Assembly: GCA_903921785.1 (NCBI GenBank)
Contig: CAIXRH010000131.1
Span: 26,609 to 90,608 of the forward strand
Direction: 5' to 3'
DNA length: 64,000 nt
DNA from: an uncultured Pseudomonadota bacterium
Lineage (GTDB): Bacteria; Myxococcota_A; UBA796; SXON01
Position 1 is the first letter of the stretch. Every line of letters starts with the position of its first letter. Below, piece by piece: positions 56,518-64,000 of the stretch. The translations under genes and the position numbers were made by a program. The notes below the pieces were generated by a model. The model saw only the letters and a program-made list of their open reading frames with translations, did no database searches and was not told where the DNA came from.

Positions 56518-57617
56518 GGCGTTGATCCGAGGTGAGCGGGAACAGACAGGCGACGGCGACGGAGGACGTCGGCGAGCGCGATGGGGTCGATGTGCGCGGA
56601 ACGAAGCGCAGTCCAGGCCCGGTGAGCACCCGCGACGACACGCCCGCACGCTTCGGCGAGCGCCGGGGGGACGGCGTTTCCGACCTGCACGTAGCGGTCG
56701 TGGACCGTGCCCTGCAGCGGCCAGTCGTCGGGGAGCCCCTGGAGGCGGAGCCCTTCGGCGATGTCGATGCGACGGATGCCGGCGACCAGAAAGGCGGCGT
56801 CGGACGCCCGATCGGGGCCGCCGTTGAACGTCCAGCCAGCGAGGGCGTTGGCGCGGCTGCCCTTCTCCTCGCTCGTGGTCACGGTCGGCGATGGTGCGTC
56901 CATCCGCCACAACTCGCTGCACGCGCGGCCGTGTTCGTCGTCGCAAGGGTAGCAGACGCGGCGGGCGCAGCTCTCGCGGGTGAGCGTGTCCCCGATCGCC
57001 TCCCCCATCGTGACCCAGGGGCTTCGGCCGAGGGCATGGGCAAGGTCCACGCGGGCGTGGGTGGGCGTCGGACCGGCCTCGTCCAGCGGGAGCGGCCCCG
57101 CCCAGAGCACCACGCGGCGGCGACGTTGGGGGACACCGAAGTCGGCGGCGTCGAGGCGCCAAACTCCGGCAAACGCGAACCGCCGCAGGAGCTCGCCGTT
57201 GACTCGTCCGAGGCCGCACGCGGGGCAGGCGTGGTTTGCCCCACCGCAGAGGTCGGCGTGGTAGGTCATTCCCATCACGTTCTCGGCCAGGAACCACGAC
57301 GGACGGCAGGCGTCGATGGCGGTCAAGGTAACGGCCCAGCCGTCCCGCTCATCGGCGGCGCCGAGGCGCCGGCCCGCAGTGCTCCACGGCTGGCACGGCG
57401 GCGATGCCCACAGGAGGTCCACCCGACCGCGCGAGGCGGCGAAGTCCACATGGTGCACGTCCGCCTCGACCGCGGGGAAGCCAGCAGCGCGCAGCGTCGC
57501 TGCGGCCGGGGCGTTGCGCTCGACGCACGCGACGTGAGCGAACCCGGCGCGATGCAGCCCGAGGGCAGCGCCGCCGGCGCCGGCGAAGAGCTCGAGGGCG
57601 GTCACGCCGCCGTCCAC
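56514..57617 (-). CDS. DNA cytosine-5 methyltransferase
   Basis: 367 residues. Motif I ALELFAGAGGAALGLHRAGF, motif IV ASPPCQPWSTAGRR with nucleophile Cys75, motif VI WFLAENVMGM, motif VIII GVPQRRRRVVLWAG, and motifs IX-X GLRLQGLPDDWPL and YVQVGNAVPPALAEACG. It methylates cytosine C5 in DNA. Two Cys-rich inserts are unusual: HADLCGGANHACPACGLG (about 120-137) and CARRVCYPCDDEHGRAC in the target-recognition region (about 218-235), each able to hold zinc. It leads an operon with the GHKL-zincin and hemerythrin-like genes. No restriction endonuclease is recognisable nearby, so it may protect the element or work with the GHKL ATPase. Confidence 0.92.
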   Translation of the reverse strand: MDGGVTALELFAGAGGAALGLHRAGFAHVACVERNAPAAATLRAAGFPAVEADVHHVDFAASRGRVDLLWASPPCQPWSTAGRRLGAADERDGWAVTLTAIDACRPSWFLAENVMGMTYHADLCGGANHACPACGLGRVNGELLRRFAFAGVWRLDAADFGVPQRRRRVVLWAGPLPLDEAGPTPTHARVDLAHALGRSPWVTMGEAIGDTLTRESCARRVCYPCDDEHGRACSELWRMDAPSPTVTTSEEKGSRANALAGWTFNGGPDRASDAAFLVAGIRRIDIAEGLRLQGLPDDWPLQGTVHDRYVQVGNAVPPALAEACGRVVAGAHRAWTALRSAHIDPIALADVLRRRRLSVPAHLGSTP

Positions 57618-57688
57618 ATTTGGTGGCGAGGTCCGTGCTCTGAGTTATCGGCTTGCACAGGCGCTTCGCGAGTGCCAGGAGCGAAACT

Positions 57689-57961
57689 ATGGCCAAGGCA
57701 AAACACGGCATCTTCATGGCCGTCGGGGTGGGCGGGGCCGCCGCCGCCGCCGCGGCGATTGAGGCGGGTGGCGTTCCCGCCGCCGTGACAGCGACGGTTG
57801 CCGCTGTGGGTGCTCCTGCCATTCTCGTGGGGATCGGGGTGGCTGCCGGGGTCGGAGTGATCAGCTTTGGAGTGTACAAGCTCCTCGAAGCCCGCCGCCC
57901 GGCGGCCGCGAGCGCGGACACGCGCATCGAGGTGCCGAGCCCTCCGGCGGATGGGGCGTAG
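57689..57961 (+). CDS. Small membrane protein
   Basis: 90 residues from ATG 57689, with AGGAG eight bases upstream. Two Ala/Gly/Val-rich hydrophobic stretches (FMAVGVGGAAAAAAAIEAGG; TATVAAVGAPAILVGIGVAA) and a short charged tail (LLEARRPAAASADTRIEV). No family recognised. It diverges from the cytosine methyltransferase gene across 71 bp and starts a short plus-strand pair with the 34-residue gene downstream. Confidence 0.5.
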   Translation: MAKAKHGIFMAVGVGGAAAAAAAIEAGGVPAAVTATVAAVGAPAILVGIGVAAGVGVISFGVYKLLEARRPAAASADTRIEVPSPPADGA

Positions 57962-57989
57962 CTCGACGACACCAGCACGAGGTGGAGCG

Positions 57990-58094
57990 ATGGAACGACT
58001 CGCCAAAGCCCTCTGGAGGCTCGCGCGGCAGGCGGCGGGCATGATCATCGTCCTCGCCATCCTGTCCCTGTGGTTCTGGTGGTGGTGGTACTGA
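57990..58094 (+). CDS. 34-residue Trp-rich membrane peptide
   Basis: A micro-gene: basic amphipathic head (MERLAKALWRLARQAAG) and a single hydrophobic segment ending in LWFWWWWY, five Trp in the last eight residues. GGTGGAG lies just upstream of ATG 57990, and the gene follows the 57689 gene by 28 bp. The composition fits a membrane-active peptide, a small holin-like protein or a tiny toxin, but no homology is claimed. Confidence 0.45.
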   Translation: MERLAKALWRLARQAAGMIIVLAILSLWFWWWWY

Positions 58095-58122
58095 CCGGGG
58101 CGCCGCGGGTCTGGGGCGGCGT

Positions 58123-59097
58123 TCACGCTACCCGCCCAACAATCCCCAGGTCCACCGCCGCATCCCGTAGCGTCGTATCCGTGAGGATGTCGCTCGACCG
58201 TTTCGTGATCAGGTCGTAGAGGCTCCACGGCTTCGACGGCGGGCCGGTGACGGCGTGCCACACCCCCGAGACGCTGACGCGGCGGACGCGGTGGGCGCCG
58301 AGCCCGAGCTCCGACCACTCGGTCGCCACCGGGGACCACCAGATGTTGCCGTCGTCGTTGTAGTTACGACGCTCGGGCGCGGAGGTGCGGCGGAACTTCG
58401 AGGCGCACGTCCAGGCGTACTGCGCGATGATGTCGTTGGACGCCGCCGGGCGACGACGCGGATCCTCGGCGTACCAGGCGACGAGCCGCTTCGCGGGACC
58501 GAGCGCGCCGGACACGCCCTGATGGACCGCGCGGTTGTAGTAGAGCGTCATCCCCCGCTCGCTGGAAACGCCGAGCAGCCCGGCGATCTCGATGGCGCCC
58601 ACCATGTACTCGGACTCGGCGGCAACGCGGGCCTGGACCTGCTGGAACGCGGGCCAGCGGCCGGCGGAGGCGAATCGGGAGACCCAGGGTTCGGCCCACA
58701 GCGCGACACCATCGACCGCTTCGAGGCTCGCGCGCCCCGTCGCATCGAGGAGCTTCGCCCAGCTCGCGCTGAAGAATCGGCCGAAGGCGATCGGGTCGGC
58801 GGCGGCCATCGCACGGAGCAATCGACCGAGCGAGCCCGACTTCTGCGTCCACTGGAGGATGCCGTAGCTGACGCCGTTGCCGTCGAGGTTGGCCTGCACG
58901 GACCAGTAGTTGCCCTCGTGCTCGCTCGTCTTTCGGAGGAGCGTGGGGATCCAATCGGTGATGAGGTTCTCCACCTTCTCCTCCAGCTTTCGAGCGGTAC
59001 GTCGTGCCGCCGGCGACGAGGCCGCGGCAACGAGCACAAAAAGGCCGAGGGCTCCGGCGCCCAGCAGGAACGGCGTGTTCCTGGTGCTGCGGCTCAC
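58123..59097 (-). CDS. Membrane-anchored lysozyme-like/cell-wall hydrolase candidate
   Basis: 324 residues from GTG 59097. A basic N-terminus (VSRSTRNTP) and one membrane helix (FLLGAGALGLFVLVAAA) precede the soluble part. The segment LLRKTSEHEGNYWSVQANLDGNGVSYGILQW (described as EHEGNYWSVQ and GVSYGILQW) has the Glu followed by a glycine-rich strand arrangement of lysozyme/chitosanase-like folds, and further helices follow. GTG 59097 is preferred to ATG 59148 because the latter would overlap a divergent lipoprotein start. Such proteins in phages and conjugative elements open peptidoglycan. Moderately sure of the fold only. Confidence 0.5.
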   Translation of the reverse strand: MSRSTRNTPFLLGAGALGLFVLVAAASSPAARRTARKLEEKVENLITDWIPTLLRKTSEHEGNYWSVQANLDGNGVSYGILQWTQKSGSLGRLLRAMAAADPIAFGRFFSASWAKLLDATGRASLEAVDGVALWAEPWVSRFASAGRWPAFQQVQARVAAESEYMVGAIEIAGLLGVSSERGMTLYYNRAVHQGVSGALGPAKRLVAWYAEDPRRRPAASNDIIAQYAWTCASKFRRTSAPERRNYNDDGNIWWSPVATEWSELGLGAHRVRRVSVSGVWHAVTGPPSKPWSLYDLITKRSSDILTDTTLRDAAVDLGIVGRVA

Positions 59098-59138
59098 GAG
59101 ATACCCGCATAGGATAGAAATGGAATATGGAAGGCCGC

Positions 59139-59453
59139 ATGCAGCCACGTCCGGCCTTCGCGATTCTCCTCTCCCTCGGACTCCTGACGGGTTGCGCGTG
59201 CGGAAGGCGCTCCACGCACGAGGTCGATGGGGAGCTGAGCGGGTCCCAGCTCACGGGCGTGAGTGACCCCGCAGCCCCCAGCCGGGAGGACTGCGAGTTG
59301 ATGTGCAAACGGGCCGATGGCGGGAATGTCGTGGAGGTGGACGACTGCGACCTGGTCATCGACGGCGCTGATGAACCTGATAGCGGAGATACCGGCGCCG
59401 AGCTGACCGCGCACGTGACCTGCACCGCAACCGTGACTTTCGTCTGCCTGTAA
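59139..59453 (+). CDS. Small lipoprotein of the mobile block
   Basis: 104 residues from ATG 59139, preceded by GGAAGG at good spacing (ATG 59127 is also in frame). Lipoprotein signal MQPRPAFAILLSLGLLTGC, then about 85 residues with several Cys (SREDCELMCKRADGG, VDDCDLVIDGAD, AHVTCTATVTFVCL). No family recognised. It lies between the lysozyme-like and methylase/helicase genes on the opposite strand; an entry-exclusion-type role is possible but unproven. Confidence 0.5.
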   Translation: MQPRPAFAILLSLGLLTGCACGRRSTHEVDGELSGSQLTGVSDPAAPSREDCELMCKRADGGNVVEVDDCDLVIDGADEPDSGDTGAELTAHVTCTATVTFVCL

Positions 59454-59470
59454 GGAGGAATTCGCGCGCA

Positions 59471-62400
59471 TCACGCCCCCACGCGCCGAGCAAACGGCAT
59501 CGCAGTAGCGGCGAGCGGGGAGTCCTCGTCTCCCTCCTCGCCCTCACCGGCCGACAGCAAGTTCCGCGGGATCGCCCTCCCCCACCACCAGCGCCCCGCC
59601 TCCGCGAGCTCGCCGAACTTGAGCCCGGAGCCCACCGCCTGCGCGAGGAACGCCTGCCACCCCGCTTCGGTCGGGGGGAGCACCGTGATGCCCGCAGTGC
59701 CCGACGCCGCTCCCCCGTTCACGACGCGCAGCCCCGCCGGTGAGACAACCGGGATCTTCTGGCTCTGCTGGTTGTAGTACGACACTTTGCCGAGCGCGCC
59801 GATCACGACATCTGCCACCTGCGGCCACGTGCGCTCGACCCAGGCGTTAGGGGCGTGCTGCCACCCCGCGCCCGGCCAGTCCCCCGAGTAGCGCAGCTTG
59901 TCGTTGGCGAGCTGCGCGATCGCGCGCACGCTCGCGGCCTCCTCGTCGGCCGGGAACGTCGCGCCGAACTGCTCGGGCTTGAGCGCCGTGAACTTGGCGT
60001 CGTCGCCCTTCGCGAGCCGCCAGGCTGCTTCGCCTGCGGCCCGCACGGCGATCTGCCCATCCTTCGTGACCTTCCCGAACTCGATGTAGTCGATGCGGGA
60101 GGCGTTCCAGGCCGAGGGGATGCCGGCGCGGAGCCCCTCGTAGAGCGGCCCGCCGCCTTCGGGCACGAGCACCGGATTCTCACGCACGACCACCGCGGTG
60201 GCGGCCCACGGCCACGCCTCCACGTTCACGCGCGTCAGGTGCTTCAGCCGCTCCTCGGCCTCGCCCCGGAGCCGCGCCGCCTCGATGCCGTCGTGGGTGC
60301 GCTCGGCGTTGCGGAAGCGGGCGTTGATGGCGCGGAGGAGCTTGCTCGCCTCCAGCGCAATCTTCTTCTTCGCCTCGGCCTCCCGCTGGGCGCGGACGGC
60401 CTCGAGGCGGGCGCGCGTCTGCTCGGGATTGCGCGAGATCAGGAGCAGGATTTCCTCCGGTCCCATGTCCATCTGCGCGCCCGGGTTGTTCGTGTCGCGG
60501 TCCTGGGACTTCAGCAGTTGCGTCATCCATCCGCGTTTGCCCTGGATAAGATTGAAGCGGAGTCCGTCCTGGCTGCGCCGCGCGAAGTAGTAGTAGATGG
60601 AGATCGCGGAGAGCGTGTTGCCCTGCCGAACGCCTCGGCCGTTGCGCTGCTGGAGGGTCGCCGGCTCCCAGGGCAGATCGAGGTGGTGGATCGCGCAGGT
60701 GCGGGTCTGGAGGTCGATGCCTTCGTAGGCGACGGCATTGGCGATCACCACGTCGAACTTGGGCTTCGTCTCGGTCTCGGGTTCGCCGTTGAACTCCTTC
60801 GCGATGCGCTGTCGGTCCGCCGCGTTGGGCGCGACCTCGGCGTTGAGCACGCCGATGCGGTCGGCGACGATCCCCGCGTTCACCAACGTCATCTTCACCC
60901 ATCGGTGGGCGGCGACGTTGTCCACGAACACGATGTGCCCGCAGGTCCGGTTCGCGAGTACGCGCTCGGAGAGGGCGTCGAACTTCGGTGACGACGGGTC
61001 GCTCACCTGCTCGGCGTTCTTCCAGCCGTAGCCTTCGTCGAGCTGAGCGTGGACGGCGACGAGCGCCATCCGGGCGAGCAGTCCGAGGATCTTCGCCTTG
61101 TCGCTCGGGTCGTCGCTCTTGAGCGCGGCCTCGATCTCGCGGACGTACCGGTCGTACTTGGCATCCTGCCCGGCATCCATGTCCACCTCGACCATCTCGA
61201 CCTTCGGATCGGGTAGCTTCAACCCCACATCCTCGGCGGTCTTGAACTCGCCGTAGCGGAGGATCGTGTCGCGCAGCTCGTGGAGGTTCTGGAACCCGAC
61301 CACCGCGCCGCGCTCCTCGACCTCCATGGTAGGGGTGACGACGGCCTTGATCTCGATGCGGAGGTAGCGGTCGATGAATTGCTCGGGGTCGCGGATGCCC
61401 ATCCGGCGCCAGGCGTCGGGATCGACGTACTGGATGAGGTTGTAGAATTCGAGCGGCGAATTCTTGGCGGGGGTCGCAGACAACAGGACGATGCCGGTGC
61501 CGCCCGTCTTCTTGCGCACGGCGCCACAGCGGAAATCCAACTGCCACGCCCGCTTGGAGCCGTCGCCCGGGTTGCCCATGAAGCGCGGGACGCCGCCCTC
61601 GCGATCTTCAGGTAGATAGAGGTTTTTATAGTTTTGCGCCTCGTCCACAATCAGCATGTCCACGCCGATGTCGTCCCAGGCGATGCCGGGGTCGTACTCC
61701 CACCCCTCGGCGAGCTCCATCTGCTGCGCCACCCACGCGCTGATGCCCTCGCGGAGGATCGCTTCGTCGCGCTCGGACAGCTTCTTGCGCTTCGCGGCGT
61801 TGCGACGGCGCAGCGCGACCTCGCGCTGGATCGCCTCACACTGTTCAGCGTAGGCGCGCACGGCCTTCTCGTTCATGCGCGTCCGGCCGAGCGCGGTGTA
61901 GCTGAGCAGCACCACGTCGTACTCCCCGGCCTGGAACCGGGTCCACTTCTCGGCCCGCTCCTGGGGCGTGTCGGTCTCGCTGGTCGCGAGGCCCTTCCGG
62001 TCGCCACGGGTGATCGTCTTCTTCTTCGAGCCGATCACGGCGACCCGATAGTCGGGGAGCGCCGTGGCGAAGTCGTCGTACCACTTCCACACGATGCTGT
62101 TCGGCACGAGCACCACGGGGCGTTTGCACCACCCCTCTTGGCGAGCCCGCGCGAGGACCGCGAGGCCGGTGTAGGTCTTGCCGACGCCGACGTCGAAGGC
62201 GAGCAAGCCGCCCCGGTTGGCGAGGATGCGCCGGGCGCCCGCCACCTGGTGCGGGTCCAACCGGATGGCGCGCTCGGTCGCGCGGAGGGCAGACGCCGGC
62301 CGGAACCCGCGTCCGCGCGTCCACCGCGCGATGGCCAGCGGCTCGGCGGTGTAGCTCGGGGCGATGTAGCCGCGGAACTGGCGGTTGTAGGCGTGCTCGA

Positions 62401-64000
62401 TGGCGAGGCGCCGCTCGGGCGTCGCGCCGGCCCACCCCTTGAAGCTGGCGTCCCATTCCGCCGCCTTCTTCATGCGGATCTTGTCGATGTCTTTCTCGTT
62501 GTCGTCGTCGAACTTCTTGGACGGCGTGAACATCGTCTTGTCGTGGTTGATCCAGCCGAGGATGAGGAGCACCTCGGGGTGCATGTCCCCGGCGTTCTCC
62601 TTCTTCGACATCTGATCGTACTGCCAGCCCTTCGGCGCGATCAGGCCGCCCTGGCGGACGAACTCGACCGGGTCGTAGCCGGTCCACGTCGCGTTCACCC
62701 ACTCCGCGACGAGCTCCAGCGGGAGCCAGCCCTGGCGGGCGGACACGCCCTCGATGTCGTCGAAGATCGCGGGCTTGATGACGTCGAGCAGCCGCCGGAC
62801 CTGGGCCTTCGCCTGCGCGTCGTCGGGACGCGCCATCGCCCGGTCCATCTTCGGCCAGAGCGAGCCCGAGAGGTACACCTCGGCGGGGAACAACTCGTCG
62901 AAGGTGTCCCCGTCGAGGCACCAGCCAGCGGCGAGCGCCTTCGCGCGCACCTGGTCGGGCGCGAACGGGCCCCCGAGCGAGGCGTGGTAGTCCAGCAGCT
63001 CGCGCAGCGACAGACGACGCGCGGCGCGGAACAGGTGCTCGGCCTGGGCGACCACGTCGTCGGCGCGGCCGTTGTAGCGGGGCTCGAACACGGGCGGCTT
63101 GCGGCGGAGGCCGTCGATGATGTGGCCGGCACGGTCGAACGCGGACAGGAACCGCTCGGCGCCGGTGTTGCCGCCGCGGGCGAGCTTGACCAACTCGAGG
63201 AGAGCGTGCGGGTTCCCGTTGGTCGTGTGCCACGCGGTCAGGCCGGCGTTCAGCTCCGGCCAGAGCATCGGCGGCTCTTCGGCGTTCTCGGCGGCGACCA
63301 GCGCGAGGTAGCGGTCCACGCGCAGCCCGAGCAGGACCGAGCTGGCGAGCTCGCGCGGGAGGTCCGCGACGTCGGCCTCCGTGACGCGGGTGACGCCGAC
63401 CCGGCCGGTGCTGGTGGTCGGGTCGGCCGCCTGCCGGGACGGGAACGCGATGACCTTGCAGTCGCCGCAGATCGGGCGCTCGACGAGCGCGGGCAGGCCC
63501 GTGAACTCGCCCTGCACCTGGTAGCCCCAGCGCGGCTTCGCAGTCTGGTCGTCCTCGCCGTGGTCGTCGCCGACTTCGCGGCCGAGGATGTGCCGGGGGT
63601 ACTCCTTGAAGTAGCCGCCGGAGACGATGGCCTCGTCGGCGTGGTCGATGGCGTCGAGCTGGCCGCCACGGGCACGGAAGAACAGGATGTCGGTCACGAG
63701 CATCGCGCCGGGGAAGATCGCCTCGCGTCGCTTCTCGTTGATGCTCGGGAGGCGGAACGCGGCGGCGAGGTGGTGGCGCTTGAGCACCTTCTCGCGGAGC
63801 GCCACGAACTGCGAGGTGCGGCTGGTGAGGAAGCCGCCGGGGATCAGGAACACGCCCAGCCCGTCGGGAGCCAGCAGATCGAGCCCGCGGCGGAGGAAGT
63901 AGTGGTAGGCCATCTTCTCGCGGTAGGCCCGGTCGGGGTCCTCCGCGATCGACGCGCCGCGGATGCCGTAGGGCGGGTTGCTGACGACCAGCCCGAGGCG
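59471..64000 (-). CDS. Giant DNA methylase-helicase (DarB/Strawberry-notch-like), 5' end outside window
   Basis: 1509 residues visible; the N-terminus lies beyond base 64000. The visible part opens inside an N6-adenine methyltransferase domain (VVSNPPYGIRG, NPPY at residues 8-11; LLAPDGLGVFLIPGGFLTSR). After about 450 residues comes a superfamily-2 helicase: Walker A region LLAFDVGVGKTYTGLAVL (about 597-614), Walker B MLIVDEAQNYKNLYL (about 780), IVLLSATPAKNSPLEFYN, and motif VI LQQRNGRGVRQGNTLSAISIYYY (about 1115, described as QRNGRGVRQGN). Methylase-then-helicase order in one chain matches phage P1 DarB and conjugative-plasmid relatives, which protect incoming DNA from type I restriction; type ISP restriction enzymes have the opposite order. 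Confidence 0.75.
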   Translation of the reverse strand, partial: RLGLVVSNPPYGIRGASIAEDPDRAYREKMAYHYFLRRGLDLLAPDGLGVFLIPGGFLTSRTSQFVALREKVLKRHHLAAAFRLPSINEKRREAIFPGAMLVTDILFFRARGGQLDAIDHADEAIVSGGYFKEYPRHILGREVGDDHGEDDQTAKPRWGYQVQGEFTGLPALVERPICGDCKVIAFPSRQAADPTTSTGRVGVTRVTEADVADLPRELASSVLLGLRVDRYLALVAAENAEEPPMLWPELNAGLTAWHTTNGNPHALLELVKLARGGNTGAERFLSAFDRAGHIIDGLRRKPPVFEPRYNGRADDVVAQAEHLFRAARRLSLRELLDYHASLGGPFAPDQVRAKALAAGWCLDGDTFDELFPAEVYLSGSLWPKMDRAMARPDDAQAKAQVRRLLDVIKPAIFDDIEGVSARQGWLPLELVAEWVNATWTGYDPVEFVRQGGLIAPKGWQYDQMSKKENAGDMHPEVLLILGWINHDKTMFTPSKKFDDDNEKDIDKIRMKKAAEWDASFKGWAGATPERRLAIEHAYNRQFRGYIAPSYTAEPLAIARWTRGRGFRPASALRATERAIRLDPHQVAGARRILANRGGLLAFDVGVGKTYTGLAVLARARQEGWCKRPVVLVPNSIVWKWYDDFATALPDYRVAVIGSKKKTITRGDRKGLATSETDTPQERAEKWTRFQAGEYDVVLLSYTALGRTRMNEKAVRAYAEQCEAIQREVALRRRNAAKRKKLSERDEAILREGISAWVAQQMELAEGWEYDPGIAWDDIGVDMLIVDEAQNYKNLYLPEDREGGVPRFMGNPGDGSKRAWQLDFRCGAVRKKTGGTGIVLLSATPAKNSPLEFYNLIQYVDPDAWRRMGIRDPEQFIDRYLRIEIKAVVTPTMEVEERGAVVGFQNLHELRDTILRYGEFKTAEDVGLKLPDPKVEMVEVDMDAGQDAKYDRYVREIEAALKSDDPSDKAKILGLLARMALVAVHAQLDEGYGWKNAEQVSDPSSPKFDALSERVLANRTCGHIVFVDNVAAHRWVKMTLVNAGIVADRIGVLNAEVAPNAADRQRIAKEFNGEPETETKPKFDVVIANAVAYEGIDLQTRTCAIHHLDLPWEPATLQQRNGRGVRQGNTLSAISIYYYFARRSQDGLRFNLIQGKRGWMTQLLKSQDRDTNNPGAQMDMGPEEILLLISRNPEQTRARLEAVRAQREAEAKKKIALEASKLLRAINARFRNAERTHDGIEAARLRGEAEERLKHLTRVNVEAWPWAATAVVVRENPVLVPEGGGPLYEGLRAGIPSAWNASRIDYIEFGKVTKDGQIAVRAAGEAAWRLAKGDDAKFTALKPEQFGATFPADEEAASVRAIAQLANDKLRYSGDWPGAGWQHAPNAWVERTWPQVADVVIGALGKVSYYNQQSQKIPVVSPAGLRVVNGGAASGTAGITVLPPTEAGWQAFLAQAVGSGLKFGELAEAGRWWWGRAIPRNLLSAGEGEEGDEDSPLAATAMPFARRVGA

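Noticed and set aside
59471..64000. Type ISP or type I restriction enzyme
   Set aside because: The methylase precedes the helicase and no specificity subunit or nuclease domain is visible; the DarB-like order fits better, although the N-terminus is missing.

Overview
The window is about 64 kb of very GC-rich DNA. It most resembles a member of the Myxococcota (old Deltaproteobacteria), probably uncultured. Four exported proteins carry the MopE-type Asp/Cys repeat (D-C-D-D ... C-x-G-x-D-x-D-C-x-G), and one of them ends in a MYXO-CTERM-like tail. Many small Cys-rich lipoproteins and GTG starts in ATGA/GTGA overlaps point the same way. No rRNA, tRNA or CRISPR array was recognised. This placement is inferred from gene content, not from a marker gene.

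From 1 to about 39 kb the window looks like core chromosome. It holds a truncated beta-propeller gene, a TadE/TadG-like pair, MopE-repeat proteins, a CsgG/TPR lipoprotein-like gene, and small exported proteins (YARHG, pacifastin-like). A five-gene minus-strand operon follows: PfkB-family kinase, SIR2-like protein, fumarylacetoacetate-hydrolase-family enzyme, membrane protein and gamma-glutamyltransferase. Next come an LPG-synthase-type membrane protein, a PpiD-like chaperone divergent from MreB, an RluA-type pseudouridine synthase and a fused 5-oxoprolinase. A divergent module (TetR-DUF2249 fusion regulator and NnrS-like membrane protein versus a hemerythrin) shares an 18-bp inverted-repeat operator. 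The block ends with DarP, a GH6 glycoside hydrolase and a lipid-linked glycosyltransferase pair. A composite intergenic repeat of about 80-90 bp occurs at least five times here, in both orientations.

From about 39 to 49 kb there is a block that looks less GC-rich: an FG-GAP/MopE lipoprotein, a second lipoprotein, and a 2113-residue SpvB/TcB-RHS protein. That protein has an 18-Cys insertion and a C-terminal Cys/His nuclease-like tip, and overlaps a small downstream gene that is the natural immunity candidate.

From about 49 to 64 kb the DNA is mobile. A serine recombinase sits beside a 3.5-kb element with 16-bp inverted repeats and two different DDE transposases. Beyond it lies a phage- or plasmid-like block: a hemerythrin-like gene overlapping a GHKL-ATPase gene with a zincin motif, a cytosine-5 methyltransferase, two tiny membrane proteins, a lysozyme-like protein, a small lipoprotein, and a giant DNA-methylase/helicase protein cut by the window edge that resembles phage P1 DarB. 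The GHKL-zincin/C5-methyltransferase set with the DarB-like protein is the best candidate for an undescribed defence or anti-defence system.
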